DNA from: Paratrimastix pyriformis
Lineage: Eukaryota; Preaxostyla; Paratrimastigidae
Direction of reading: 5' to 3'
NCBI GenBank assembly: GCA_027972325.1
Contig: JAPMOS010000011.1
Span: 436,501 to 500,500 of the forward strand
Length of the DNA: 64,000 bases
Shown here: positions 34,188 through 46,500 of the stretch, piece by piece
How the letters are laid out: each line of letters starts with the position of its first letter
Position numbering within the stretch: the first letter of the stretch is position 1
The notes under the pieces: model-generated
What the model was told of the DNA's origin: nothing
The model's input: only the letters and a program-made list of their open reading frames with translations
The model's database searches: none
Translations under genes and position numbers: made by a program

Positions 34188-36157
34188 CGTGGGGGCGGGG
34201 CAGCGGATCGAGGAGGTGCGCCGGCTGGCGAAGACCCTGCAGGACGTCAAGGCCCGCCAGGAGGAGGCCGCGGCCCTGGTGCTGAAGGACTTCGACGCGG
34301 CCCTGGAGGGGTACATCCCCATCTTCATGGCCCAGGCCAAGATCTACTGGGACCTGAAGAACTTCAACCAGGCCCTCAAGCTCTTCAAGCAGTCCGCAGG
34401 TCCGTCCCCGGCGGGCCGCTGCCTTGCCCCGCGCCCCGGGCGCCTCCGCCTCCACCCTCGCCCCCCCCTCCCCCCCCCCCCCCCCCCCCCCCCCCCGCTC
34501 CGGGCGGGAAGCAGTGGCGCCGGTCCCATCCCCTCCCTCCCTCACCCTCCTGGCCTCCTGTCCTGTCCTGGCCTTCCTGTCCTGTCCTGTCCTGGCCCTG
34601 GCCTGGGCAGACTTCTGCTCGGACAACGAGACGTGGAAGCTCAACCTGGCCCACGTCTACTTCATGCTGGAGCAGTACCGCGAGGCCATCCGCTACTACG
34701 ACCCGTTCGTCGACAAGAAGCTCGACAACGTCCGCCACACGCACACAGACACACACGCAAACAGGCACTCCGCGCCCACAGGACCCACTCGGACCCACTC
34801 GGACCCACTCGGACCCACTCGGACCCACTCGGGCGAGACACTCACGGCACCGCCCACCGCCGCCTGGCTGCGCTGGGGGGGGGGGGGGGGGGGGGGGATT
34901 CCGGCGGGTCCGGTGGTGGTTGTGCAGCTGCTGGAGGTGACGCCCATCATCCTGGCCAACCTGTGCGTGGCGCACATCATGAACAACCGCAACGAGAGCG
35001 CCGAGGACCTCATGCGCAAGATCGAGCGCGAGGAGGAGCGGGCCGTCTTCCAGGACCCCGAGAAGCGCGTCCGCACACGCACAGCCGCCCCCGCACACAC
35101 ACGCACGCACACACACACACGCACGCCGCATGCCCCCACTCCACCGCCATTCACGCCCCCACCCGACGGGCACAGGCTCCCCCCCCCCCCCCCCCCACGA
35201 TTGGCGACATCGGCAGACGTCGACCTCTCGCAGTCGGTGAGGTGATGAGGCCCCTGGTCGCGGCTCCCTGCCGGGCGTGCTCACCGGGGGATGTGCGCTC
35301 TCCCTGGGGCCGCGCGATGGGTGGGTGGGGGTGGGGGTGGGGGTGGCGCAGCTGTACCACCACTGCATCGTCAACCTGGTCATCGGCACGCTGTACTGCA
35401 GCAAGAGCAACTTCGAGTTCGGCATCTCGCGCATCATGAAGTCCCTCGAGCCATACCCCAAGAAGGCCCGCCCCGGCCCCTGCCCCGGCCCCGGCCCCGG
35501 CCCGGCCCCGTCCCCGGCTCTGGCCCGTGCCCCTGCCATGGGATGGATGATGATGTGTGTCTGTGTCTGTGTCTGTGTCTGTGTCTGTGTCTGTGTCTGT
35601 GTCTGTGTCTGTGTCTGTGTCTGTGTCTGTGTCTGTGTCTGTGTCTGTGTCTGTGTCTGTGTCTGTGTCTGTGTCTGTGTCTGTGTGTGTCTGTGTCTGT
35701 GTCTGTGTGTGTGTCTGTGTCTGTGTCTGTGTGTGCTGTGGGCAGCTGAACCCGGACACGTGGTACTACGCCAAGCGGTGCTTCGCGGCCCTGGCGGAGA
35801 ACCTGGCCAAGCACGTCTTCATCCTCAAGGACCAGAACTACCAGGCCCGCCCGCCCTACCGCCCTCCCTGCCCCTGCCCCTCCCGCCCACCCGCCCACCC
35901 GCCCGCCCGCCCACTGGTGGCGACACCACCCGCCCGCGACCTGCCGTGACGCTCCCTTCGGGCCGGCTTGGGTTGGGCCGGGGCCGGGGCCGGGCTGGCT
36001 GCAGGAGGTGCTTGCCTTCCTGGACGCGGCGGACAGCTTCGGGGCGACCATCTCGGCCTCGGCCACCAGCCCCGGGCCGGTCGTCGAGGGCGACGGGACC
36101 GCCACCATCGCCCAGGAGGCCCGCGCCCTCAAGCGGATCTTCCTCCGCCTCAGGTAG
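31727..36157 (+). CDS. IFT70: Intraflagellar transport protein IFT70 (TTC30)
   Basis: TPR-superhelix subunit of IFT-B that wraps IFT52 and serves ciliary assembly. Thirteen exons set by similarity to TTC30: 31727-31923, 31975-32113, 32245-32542, 32761-32864, 33127-33272, 33408-33527, 33700-33786, 34204-34399, 34611-34729, 34928-35068, 35352-35465, 35746-35844, 36005-36157. Hallmarks: TALIEAFNLKAAIEF, EELDPVTLHNQALM, PPETFANLLVLYCKHE, MAQAKIYWDLKNF, ILANLCVAHIM, HHCIVNLVIGTLYC and DTWYYAKRCF. Exons sum to 1913 nt, one short of 638 codons; the missing base lies in exon 4 at about 32783, where RSVG runs out of frame with NSQTLKETA. Expected product about 637 aa, near the usual 660. Ten introns begin GT (eight GTCCG); the two after exons 11 and 12 begin GCCCG. 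Confidence 0.95.
32872..33100. repeat. TTGCCC-rich low-complexity array in an IFT70 intron
   Basis: Pyrimidine-rich repeats of CCCTTG type, followed by about five copies of a 20-odd-bp unit containing CTGCACACAG, occupy the 262-bp intron 32865-33126. Confidence 0.8.
33824..33990. repeat. 11-bp minisatellite in an IFT70 intron
   Basis: About 14 copies of CTGCGCCCTCT fill the 417-bp intron 33787-34203, which also holds a G run of about 29 bases (34159-34187) some 15 bases before the acceptor. Confidence 0.9.
35553..35738. repeat. (TGTCTG)n hexamer array in a GC-AG intron of IFT70
   Basis: About 30 nearly perfect hexamers occupy most of the 280-bp intron 35466-35745, which starts with GC rather than GT. 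The array is pyrimidine/GT-rich and abuts the acceptor. Confidence 0.95.
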
Positions 36158-36577
36158 CCCCACGCCCCACCCTCCACACCCCACCTCCACCCCACCTCTC
36201 CACCCCACCTCCACCCCACCTCTTCCCCACGGCTGAGGCGAAGGAGGGGTCCCGAGCTCGGCCCCCTCCCCCCCCCCCCCCCTTCGTCCCCTTCCCCCCC
36301 CCCCCCCCCCTTTTTTTTCTTGCTCCTCGTGGACGCCTGGCGAATGCACAGCGGCTGTCGGGGCGCCTCAACAGCTGCAAGAACGACACCCAAAAAAATG
36401 ATCGCTGGGGTCAGGGGTGGGAAGGGAAGGATGGGGAGCGTGTGGGGAGCGTGAGGGGAGTGGGCAGGGAGGGAGAGCCCGGGGTGAGGCGGGGGGAAGC
36501 CGAGCGGCCCCGGGGCTGCACCACCGAGGCCAACCGAGAAGAGGCGGCCAGAAGGTGGGCAGAGGCATACAGACAGA

Positions 36578-36750
36578 CGGGGAGACGGGGAGACGGGGAG
36601 ACGGGGAGACGGGGAGACGGGAGACGGGGAGACGGGGAGACGGGGAGACGGGAGACGGGGAGACGGGGAGACGGGGAGACGGGGAGACGGGGAGACGGGG
36701 AGACGGGGAGACGGGGAGACGGGGAGACGGGGAGACGGGGAGACGGGGAG
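36578..36750. repeat. 8-bp GGAGACGG minisatellite
   Basis: About 21 copies, a few shortened to seven bases, in the IFT70/histidine-kinase intergenic spacer. Confidence 0.9.
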
Positions 36751-37326
36751 GGGATGATGCAGCAAAACAAGCAATCCGAAGACAGAGAGGGGCGCGAACG
36801 AGAAGCGTGCAAAGACCAGAGAGACCAGAGAAGAGCAGGCAGAGACCAGAGAGACCAGAGAAGACCAGAGACCAGAGCGCAGAGAAGACCAGAGCGCAGA
36901 GCGCAGAGCAGAGAGCAGAGAAACAGACCCGACACTGAGCGACCCGCACGGACAGCGTCCGTCTCCAGGCGACCCGACACACCAACAGAAACCAGCATGA
37001 AACCAACAGGGCCGGAACCACGGGGAGTCAGCATTCGGCACTCGGTGCTCACACTCACGGCACTCGGTGCTCACACTCACGGCACTCGGTGCTCACACTC
37101 GGCAGATGCGCAAAATGAGCACGAAACGAAACGAAGCGAAATGACAGAAACAACCGACAAAGCCCGGCCCGGGGGGGGGAGGGGGGGGGGGGGGGGGCAC
37201 TCGGCACTCATCAGTGACGCAAATGAGCATGATCAAATGAAATGAAATGAAACGACACGCCACCAAACGACCAGGACACCACAGGCCAAGGCCAGCGCTC
37301 GGCGGTCGGCACACGAACAGCACGGG

Positions 37327-37540
37327 ACACTCGGCACACTCGGCACACTCGGCACACTCGGCACACTCGGCACACTCGGCACACTCGGCACACTCGGCAC
37401 ACTCGGCACACTCGGCACACTCGGCACACTCGGCACACTCGGCACACTCGGCACACTCGGCACACTCGGCACACTCGGCACACTCGGCACACTCGGCACA
37501 CTCGGCACACTCGGCACACTCGGCACACTCGGCACACGGG
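37327..37540. repeat. 9-bp CACTCGGCA minisatellite
   Basis: About 23 perfect copies close to the 3' end of the histidine-kinase gene. Because the unit is a multiple of three it stays open in all frames, which gives long false ORFs. Confidence 0.95.
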
Positions 37541-37571
37541 ACACCCGCCAGGGAATTCTCCAGGCCGCCCC

Positions 37572-40500
37572 TCAAAGGGCCGGCGATGGGGCCCCACCGC
37601 CACCCCCGCCGCTGCCGGCGGCGTCGGGGCCCCGGCGGAGGAGGTCGGCGAGGGTCTCCTCGAGGACGGCCATCGGGTAGGGCTTCTGCAGGAAGCGGGC
37701 CCCGGCCCGGGTGAGCTCCTCCACGTCGGCCCCGCCCGGGAAGCCCGACACGATCAGCACGGGCACCCGGGGGTCGGCCTGCCGCATGGCCAGGTAGGCG
37801 TCGCGGCCGCCCATCCGGGGCATGACCATGTCCAGCATGACCGCCCCCAGGGCCCCCCCGTGGGCCCGGAACTGCTCCAGCCCCTCGACCCCGTCGCAGG
37901 CCTGCAGCACCCCGTAGCCCAGGTGGCGCAGCATCCGCTCGGCAACCTTCCGCACCACAGGGTCGTCGTCTGACCCGTGAGGCCCGGGGCGGCGGGAGGG
38001 GGGGGGGGGGGGGGGGGGGGGATGAGGGTGGTGAGGGTGGTGAGGGTGGTGAGGGTGGGGTGGTGAGGGTGGTGAGGGTGGTGAGGGTGCGGGATGGGGG
38101 GCGATGGCGAGAGTGTGATGTGGGGCATCAGCATATCGAACGAGAGAGTGTGATGTGGGGCATCAGCATATCGAACGAGAGAGTGTGATGTGGGGCATCA
38201 GCATATCGAACGAGAGAGTGTGGGGCATCAGCATATCGAACGAGAGAGTGTGATGTGGGGCATCAGCATATCGAACGAGAGAGTGTGATGTGGGGCATCA
38301 GCATATCGAACGAGAGAGTGTGATGTGGGGCATCAGCATATCGAACGAGAGAGTGTGATGTGGGGCATCAGCATATCGAACGAGAGAGTGTGATGTGGGG
38401 CATCAGCATATCGAACGAGAGAGTGTGATGTGGGGCATCAGCATATCGAACGAGCCCCGTGAGGCCCCGTGGGTGCACGCGTGCCTGCATGTGGGGGCCG
38501 GGCTGCCGCTGGGACGGACCCACGAGGAGGATGGTCTTGGGCTCGGCGTCCGGGGGGGCGGCGACCCGGTGGCGGTGGCGGCGGCTGCGGCCCTTCTTGG
38601 AGCGGCGGGCGGCCATGGGCGACGAAAGGGGCGACCCGGGTGACATGGGGGCCACCGGGGGCGACATGGGGGCCACCAGGGGCGACACAGGTGGCGACGT
38701 GGGTGCCAACAAAGGCGACGTGGGTGCCACAGGCGATTCGAGTGCCGCCGGCGGCGCGTCATATGATGGAGGTGGGGGCGATGGGAGCGATGGGGGCGAT
38801 GGGGGCGATGGGGCGCCGGGCGGTGCTCTGGACGCCGAATGGGAAGTCGAACGCCAGCAGCGGGAGGTTGCCGCCGCCATCCGCGGCTCCGGGGGCCGGG
38901 CTCGGGGCCGGGGCCGGGGGGACCGTGGACAGGGCAGGGGACGGCTCCGGGACGGGCGAGGGAATGACGGAGAGGGGGAGGGACCGCGCGGCCCGGCGGG
39001 GGGGCCAGGAGGAGGAGGAGGAGGGCAGGCCGGGCCGGAGGCGGGCCAGGAGCCGCACCAGGTCGGCCCGGCCGAAGGGCTTGGCCAGGCAGCAGCCGAT
39101 CCCCAGGGCGGCCAGCTCGGCCTCCTGGGCCCCGCTGGCGGGGGCGGTCAGAGCCACCAGGGGCAGGCCCGGGGCCAGCAGGCGGAGCTGGGCCAGCAGC
39201 CCCTCGGCCCGCAGCCCGGCTCCCCCGACCGGGGCGGCGACCATGTCCAGGTCGAAGAGGACTGCGTCGAAGGTCCCCCGGGGCGCCCCCCGGAGGGCCT
39301 CGAGGGCCTCGGCCCCGTCGGCGGCCAGCCGGACGGGGATGCCCAGGCCGCCCATCAGGCGCGCCCCCAGGGCCCGGATGAAGAGGTCCCCCTCGGCCCA
39401 CAGCACCGACAGCGGCCGGCCGTCGCCCGTGGGGGGGAAGGCCATCCCCGGCGGGGTCGGCGGGTCGGGCTCGGTGGCGGTGGGCGAGGAGGGCATCGGG
39501 CGGGGCACCTCCAGCAAGGGGGCAGCCAGCGCGGGGGGGCGGATGGGCGCCGCGTCGGAGATGGGCGGCGGAGACACAAGGGCCGAGGGGACGGCGGCAG
39601 GGGAGGGCAGGCGCGGGGGCGGGTCGGCCGACTGGCGCAGGCGGAGCATATCGCCCCGCTCGGCCACCGGCTGCTGCCCCTGGCGGGCCTGCAGCGGCAT
39701 CCAGAGGGCGAAGGAGGAGCCCCAGGGCCCGGTGGCCACGTCGATCCAGCCGCCCAGGTCCTGCATCATCCCGAAGACGGCCGCCAGCCCCAGGCCGGCC
39801 GCCCCGGGCTTGGTGGTGAAGGGCTCGAAGAGGTGCGCCAGGGCCGGGGCCGCGATGCCCGCCCCCGTGTCGCCCACCGACACCACCAGGTACCGGCCCG
39901 GCTGGGCGGCCGCCGGCAGGGGCTCGCTCGCCCAGGCGGCGTCCCCGCCGACGGGGGCATCCTCGGGCAGGGTCGCGTTGCGGGTGGCCAGCAGCAGGGC
40001 GCCCCCGCTGGGCATGGCGTCCCGCGCGTTGACGGCCAGGTTGAGCAGCGCCGACCGGACCAGCGTCTCGTCGTACTGCACCGGCGCCCCCGCCACCGCC
40101 ACCGCCCACAATCGCACAACAACCACGCAGCAACACCACCAACAGCAACGCCCACCGCCAGAGGGGATGAGCGCGGGCAAGGCCGTATCATCATCGCCTC
40201 ACCGCCCATCGAACCGCCACCACCCAGCATCATCGTCGCCACCAGGTGGGGCGGTGGGGCGATGGGGCTGGGGGGCTGGGGGGCTGGGGGGCTGTGGGAC
40301 GATGGGGCTGTGGGCTGTGGGCGGGGCGGGATGGGGGCCGGACCTCGATGTCGTGGGCGGGGGCCCGCAGGGCGCACCGGAGGACGATGCGGGGGTCGAG
40401 CGAGTCCCGCAGCAGGCCGGCGATGGTGTCGAGGCACCGGTGCAGGTCCGCGTGGGAGGAGCCGTGGGGCGCCCGCCGGGAGAACATGAGCAGCTTGCCC

Positions 40501-43500
40501 ACGATCTCCGAGGCCCGGCCCGCCATGGCCAGCACCTCGCGGAGGGGCTCGTCCGAGGCCACGAAGGGCCCCGCCCGCTCCCGGAGCAGCTCCACGTTGA
40601 GGGTGATCCCCGTCAGGGCATTGTTGATCTCGTGGGCCACGGCCCCCGCGAAGCGGCCCGTCGACTCGGCCTGGGTCAGGTCGTGCAGCTGCTTGGTGAA
40701 GGCGGCGCACGAGAGCCGGTCGGCCACCAGCGGGGTGAGGTCCTCCAGCAGCAGCAGCAGCAGGCCGCCCTCGCCCACCTCCACCAGGTGGCCCGCCACG
40801 TGGCGCTGGGCCCCGGCGGCCGTGGTCACCAGAAAGTGGGGCGCCCGAGGCGGGCCCGCCCCGGCCGGGTCGCCCGCGGCCAGCAGGTCATCCGTGGGCC
40901 GCAGCAGGGTCTCCAGGGGCGGCAGGGCGGCCTGGTCGTAGCCCAGCTCGGCCGCGCAGCGCCCGTTGACGGCCTCCACCCGCAGGGTGGCCAGGAAGTC
41001 GGCCGGCTGGGCCCGCAGCGCCGCCGCGGCCGTCGGGGGGACGAGGGGCCCTTGGCGAAGCTGGATGGCCCGGGTCCGCTGGCTCCGGACGACCAGGCAG
41101 ACAAAGGGGATCGCTGCGGGCAGGGCCGACAGGCGGGAGGTGGTGGTGCGTGGGGTCAAGACAGAGGACGGAAACGACAGCAGCGGGAATGCGTGGTGAT
41201 GGTGGTGGTGGTGACGGCGGCGGTTGGGGTGGGAGGGTGTGGGGTGGGAGGGTGTGGGGTGGAGGGTGTGGGGTGGGAGGGTGGGGCGGGGCGGACCTTC
41301 GACGAGGGAGCTGACCATGGGCACCTCCGACTGCAGCCTGCGGACGACCATCAGGGCCTCCTCGATCTCCCGGAACCAGCTGCCCGCCACGGGCGGGGCG
41401 GCCCGCGGATGGTGCCGGTGCCGGTGTTGCTGGTCGCCGCCCTCGGGGAGGGGCCCGGCCCGGAGGTGGGTCACCTGCTGCTGGACGGCCTCGGCCACCC
41501 GGCGGGGCAGCCGGTCGAAGCCGCGCACCCCGAAGTGGATCATCATCCAGATCAGGGCCAGGGTCACGGCCACCTGGGCGGACGAGACCACGTACAGGCT
41601 GACCATGTTGCCGTAGAAGGAGTCCGCGTAGAGGGCGCCCAGGGGGGCCGCCGACCCGACCACCAGCCGGAGGCCCCCCCAGCCGAAGGCCATCGCGGCC
41701 AGGTGCTGCTGCGGGCTGGTCGCCCCGGACAGGAGCAGCACCGTCCCGTCGGCCAGCTGGTCCAGGCGGGCCGCGAGGGTCCCCTGCAGGACGGCCACAA
41801 CCTCGGGGCTGGGGTCCGAGCCGGCGTCCATGGGCCGCGGCCGCCCCGCCGCGTCGCCCGGGGGCCAGTCGAAGAGGATGGTGTGGAAGCGCTGGTCCAC
41901 GGGGGCCGACCGGTTGGCCGGGAAGATGCGCTCCGTGGCCAGGCTCAGCTCGCTCATGATCACCAGCCGCTGCGCCGGCGGCCCGCTGCTGCCGTTCAGG
42001 GCGGCGGGCACGACAACCGGCCGCGTGCAGCGCAGCCGGCGGGCGGGGCAGTCCGTGGCGAGGCCCGTGCAGGGCAGCGGGTCGGTGATGTTGCAGGTCG
42101 GCTCGCCCTCCTCGGCCTCGGGGCCACGGCCGGCGGCCGCCTCCAGGGCGGCGACCTCGTCGGGGCCCAGGAAGGCCGCCCCCAGGGGCCGGGTGGCATT
42201 GCCGGGGCTGCCCCAGGGGTAGGCCGCCCCCAGGTCCTGCGCCCAGCAGGCGGGGGGGACCCCGCCGCCGCCACCAGGGCCAACCGCCCCGGCGGCCGAG
42301 TAGTTGCACCAGAGCAGCTCCGGGTAGGCCAGCCGGGCCGCGCCGAGCAGGGCCCCCGTGGCCGGGTCGAGGGCGGCCAGGGTCAGGTTGCTGGCGGGGT
42401 CGCCCAGCATCCGCCCCGCGACGGCCGGCAGCAGGATGGCGGCCGCCACCGAGCCTGGCAGCCCCCCGGCAGCCCCGGCTTGGGCCGCCAGCTCGCCGGC
42501 CGCCAGGGCGGGGGCCACGAGGCTGCCCCGGAAGGCCTCGGCGAAGGCCCCGGCGGCCCCCATGACCAGGTGGCCCTGGGTGCTGGCCGTGAACTGGCCC
42601 AGGACGGCCTGGGTGGAGGCCGCGTAGAGGAAGGCCGAGGGGGCCGTCGAGACCACCGCCGCCAGCAGGAAGGCCGTCACCAGGGCCCACCGGAGGGACA
42701 CCGCCCACGGGCAGCCGCACCGCCCGGCCCGAGGATGGCCGCCGACGGGGGCCAGCGCGGAGGCGGAGGAGCCGGGCGTGGCGAGCGCAGGGAGCGAGGC
42801 CGCCGAGCGTGGGCTGTGGCCCAACGGGGGGCAGCCCCCGGGCGCCGGGCCGGGGGACGGCGTCAGGGCGGGGGTCGGGGAGGATGACGCCGCGGCGGAC
42901 AGGGCCGACGTGGAGGCGGACGTGGAGGCGGACCGGGGCGATAGGGCGACCAGCGGAGCGGCGCTGATCGGCTCGGGGTCGCTGCCCCCTCCCGGGCTGG
43001 GGGGGCTGTCGGGGGCGGCGACCTCCGGGGCGAAGGCCAGCCGCGAGCGGACGTGCGGTCGGGCCCGGGCTCCTCGCGGGCCGGCCCCCGTCGCAGTCGG
43101 GGGGGTGCTGGCGCTGGTGGTGGCGGTGGCGGTGGCGGCGGGCGCGCCCACCCCCATCGTGGGAGTGGAGGCCAAGGAGGCGACGGAGGGGGCGGGCAGG
43201 ATCGAGTCCAGCGAGGCGGCCGAGTCGGCGAGGGCGGGGGGCCGCAGCCGGGCCGCCGTGAGGGCCTCCAGCCGATAGGGCTTCCGCAGCAAGCCGGCCG
43301 CCCCCGAGCGGAGGAGGCTCCGCAGCTCGGCCTCCAGGTCGGGGCTGGGGGCGGCCTCCCGGGGGGGCCGCACCAGGACGATGCTGGCCAGGGGGGTCGC
43401 CCGGCGGATCCGCTCGAAGAGGCCGCGCAGCTGGGGGCCGCCCGGGGCGGGGGCGGCGGCCGGGGTGGTGATCTCCAGGAAGACCAACTTCAGGTCGGCC

Positions 43501-46500
43501 GTCCGGCGGTGCTGCTCCAGCTGGCCCAGGGCCTCGCCCTCGGTGGCGGCCGTGATGACCCGGTAGCCCAGCAGGCCCAGCAGCTGGCCGGCCGACTGGC
43601 GGGCCTCCGGGTCGGGATCCACAAGCAGCGCGCACTCGGAGGACTGCGCTCCCCCAGCCCCAGCCCCGCCCCCGCCAGGATATGGATATCGCCACACAAG
43701 AAACCACCAGCCACCAGCCACCAGCCACCAGCCACCAGCCACCAGCCACCAGCCACCAGCCACCAGCCACCACCAGCGCCAAGCCCAGAGGCCGTGATGA
43801 TGAAAATGGGGGGACACCGGCGGGGGGCGGGGCGCGTCCCGGATGGCAGGGACGGACCTCGTCGAGCTCCAGGAAGAGGGAGGGGCGCGAGGCCCGGCTG
43901 GGGGTGGGGCGGGACGAGGGGGACCGCCTGAGGGCGGCCGCGTAGGCGGGGCTCATGTCCGAGGGGCCCGTCCCCGTCCCCGTCCCGGTGGCCGTCCCCG
44001 TGACCGTGCCAGTGCCACTGCCCCCCGAGGCGGCCGCAGAGTGGGGCTGCGCGGGCTGGGCCAGGGGCTGGAAGCGGGCGTAGTGGGTCTGCAGAACCCC
44101 GCCCCCCTCGGCCCCGCCCCCCGTGGGCCGGTCGAGGGGCAGCAGGATTTCCACCCTGCAGGGCAGGGGGGGGCACAGCCGGGGCGGGCCGGGGAGCGGC
44201 GATCATCAGGAGGGTTGTGGGCAGCACGAACGCCGCCCCGCCCAATGAATTGCCGAAGCCCGGCCCGTGATGGGGGAGGGGCGAGGGTGGGCGCCGGCGG
44301 GGGCAGGAGGGAGGGAGGGAGGGAGGGAGGGAGGGAGGGAGGGAGGGAGGGAGGGAGGGAGGGGGGGAGGGAGGGAGGTGGGGGGGTGCGGACTGGGTGC
44401 CCCAGGGGCCGCTCCAGATGTCCAGCGAGCCGCCCAGGTCGCAGAGGATCCGCCTGACCATGGTCAGCCCCACCCCGGCCGCCTTGGCCTCCTTGCTGGT
44501 GAAGAATGGCTGGTTGAGGTGTCCCAGGGTGGGCGCGTCCATCCCGCAGCCCGTGTCCGTCACGCAGAGCATCTGCCCCCGCCCCCCACGGACGGACAGG
44601 GGGCCGCTTCGGTCAGCGCTTGCCCGGCAGGGGGGCAGGGGGGCAGTGGGGTAGGGGGGCAGGGACAGACCAAGTGGGTCGGGACGCCCCGTCCATCGGC
44701 CCCCGGGGCTGCCGGGCGGGGAGCCGCGGGGCCGTCGTCCTCTGGGCTGGGCGCCAGCCAGACCGAGGCCGTGCTGACGTGCACCTCCCGGACGGCGTCG
44801 CCCGAGGGCGGCTGCTGGCAGGCCTCGACCCCGTTGGCCACCAGGCTGTCCAGGGCCTGCAGCAGCTGCCCCGGGTCGTACTGCCCGCGGCCAGCGACCA
44901 AGCAACAGGTGCAGGTGGGTGGCGGGCGGGGGTGGGCAGGGTGCCCATGGGGGTGACGTGCAGGGGTGTGGGGCGCGGCGGGCGGGCGGGGCCGACCTGG
45001 ATGGCGTGTCCCGAGGCGGCCAGGTCGGCCCGCAGGATCACCCAGGGCGGGGCCGAGGCCCGGGCCTTGCCGATGGCCGTCTCGATGCACTGCGCCGCCG
45101 GGGGGGGGGGGGGGCGGCGGGCAGCAAGCTGAGCACACCCGCAGGCCACCCCCTCCCCTCCCCTCCCCCTCCTCTCCCAGGCGGCAGGCGGCAGGCGGCA
45201 GGCGGCAGGCGGCAGGCGGCAGGCGGCAGGCGGCAGGCGGCAGGCGGACCTGGTGGATGTCGGTGGAGGTGAGGGCCTGGGGGGCGCCCGTGGTGCGGGT
45301 CAGGTCGGCCACGGTGGCGGTCACCGTGTGGGCCATGCTCAGGGCGTCCTCCAGCAGGTCCAGCGACTCCTCCAGGGGCGTCGCCGGCCGGCCGGGGGGC
45401 GGCGGGGCGGCCCCGGGCGGGGCGGTGGGGCAGGCCTCGTCGGCCAGCTGGGCCTCGAGGTGCACCTGGAGCAGCTCCAGCGTGCTGACCATCCCGCACA
45501 GGCAGTTGTTCAGCCCCAGGGCAAAGCCTGCGCCACCCGAGAGAGTGTGAGCGAGATGAGCGCGAGTGAGCGCGAGAGTGAGCGAGAGAGTGTGAGCGAG
45601 ATGAGCGAGAGAGTGTGAGCGAGATGAGCGAGAGTGAGCGCGAGAGTGAGCGCGAGAGTGAGCGACGCCCCAGCGGGAGGGATGGCGGGGCGGGGGCGGG
45701 GGCGGACCACGGGCGAGGCGGCCGATGCACTCGATGCGCTGCTTCTCGAGGAGGCTCCGCTCGAGCCGCAGCCGGCGGGTGGTCTCCTGCAGGATGCCCG
45801 AGACATCCTGCAGCACCAGGAAGCCCAGCGTGGGCCTGCAGCAGAAGATGCGGCGGCCCCCCCATGGACAGCGAGGAGAGGGAGAGTGGAGGGGCTGCCG
45901 GACGGGAGGGGCGGCAAGGGGTGGGCGGGCGCGGACGTGACGAAGGCCGTGCTGAGGACGACCTGGGCGGGCGGGCCGTCCTTGGTGCGCAGGGCGAGGG
46001 GCTGCCCGCTGGCGGGGTTCCACCCACCGCCATCCCCCAGCTCGGCCTGGCGGGCCCCCCCCAGGAGGGCCCCCAGTGGGGGCAGCTCGGCCGGGGCGGC
46101 GTAGCCGAAGTGGCGGGTGACGGCCCGGTTGAGGTGGACCACCTCCCAGCCCCGGAGTCCCTCGGCCCCCACCCCCCGCCCCCGCCGGCGGATCCGCGGC
46201 GGGGCAGGAGAAGGCCGACGCCGGCCCGCCGTCCCGCTCGAGGGGCGCGGCGGCCCGCTGGATGGAGAGCAGCGGGAAGGGCAGCCGCTCCAGGAGGGCC
46301 CTGCCCCGGGCGAAGCAGACCCAGACCCAACAGACCCAGCCCCAACCCCCAGCCAACCCCCAGCCAACCCCCAGCCAGTCGTCACTCGGTCGCCCGACCC
46401 GGGGGGGGGGGGGGGGGGGGCAGAGGATAGAGGGCAGAGCAGAGGGCAGAGGGGGCCGGTGCACCGACAAGAGGAGGTTGCGCTTGGTCTCGACCAGGTG

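Larger units (their letters stand above)
36158..37571. other. Intergenic, repeat-rich spacer between convergent genes
   Basis: About 1.4 kb between the IFT70 stop and the histidine-kinase stop. It holds homopolymer C and T runs (36265-36320), an 8-bp GGAGACGG array (36578-36750), imperfect GAGAGACCAGA repeats (36800-36910), three copies of a GCACTCGGTGCTCACACTC-type unit (37037-37100) and a 9-bp array (37327-37540). Open frames seen here are repeat-driven; I see no gene. Confidence 0.75.

Noticed and set aside
35540-35745. Cys/Val-rich or Asp/Thr-rich repeat protein
   Set aside because: This is the TGTCTG array inside an IFT70 intron defined by strong homology on both sides.
37039-37550. Cys/Ala/Glu or Ser/Val repeat proteins in the 9-bp array
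   Set aside because: The unit length is a multiple of three so all frames stay open; there are no flanking coding signals.
38110-38455. CRISPR-like array of 35-bp direct repeats
   Set aside because: Units are head to tail with no unique spacers and lie in a eukaryotic intron; it is a minisatellite.
43690-43775. Trp/Gly-rich repeat protein segment
   Set aside because: It is the translation of a 7-bp intronic array between exons joined in phase 0.
44190-44260. Extra kinase-like segment reading GNSLGGAAFVLPTTL on the minus strand
   Set aside because: It lies inside the intron that splits the last strand of HATPase 1; splicing around it gives GPWGTQVEILLPL, matching the second kinase half.
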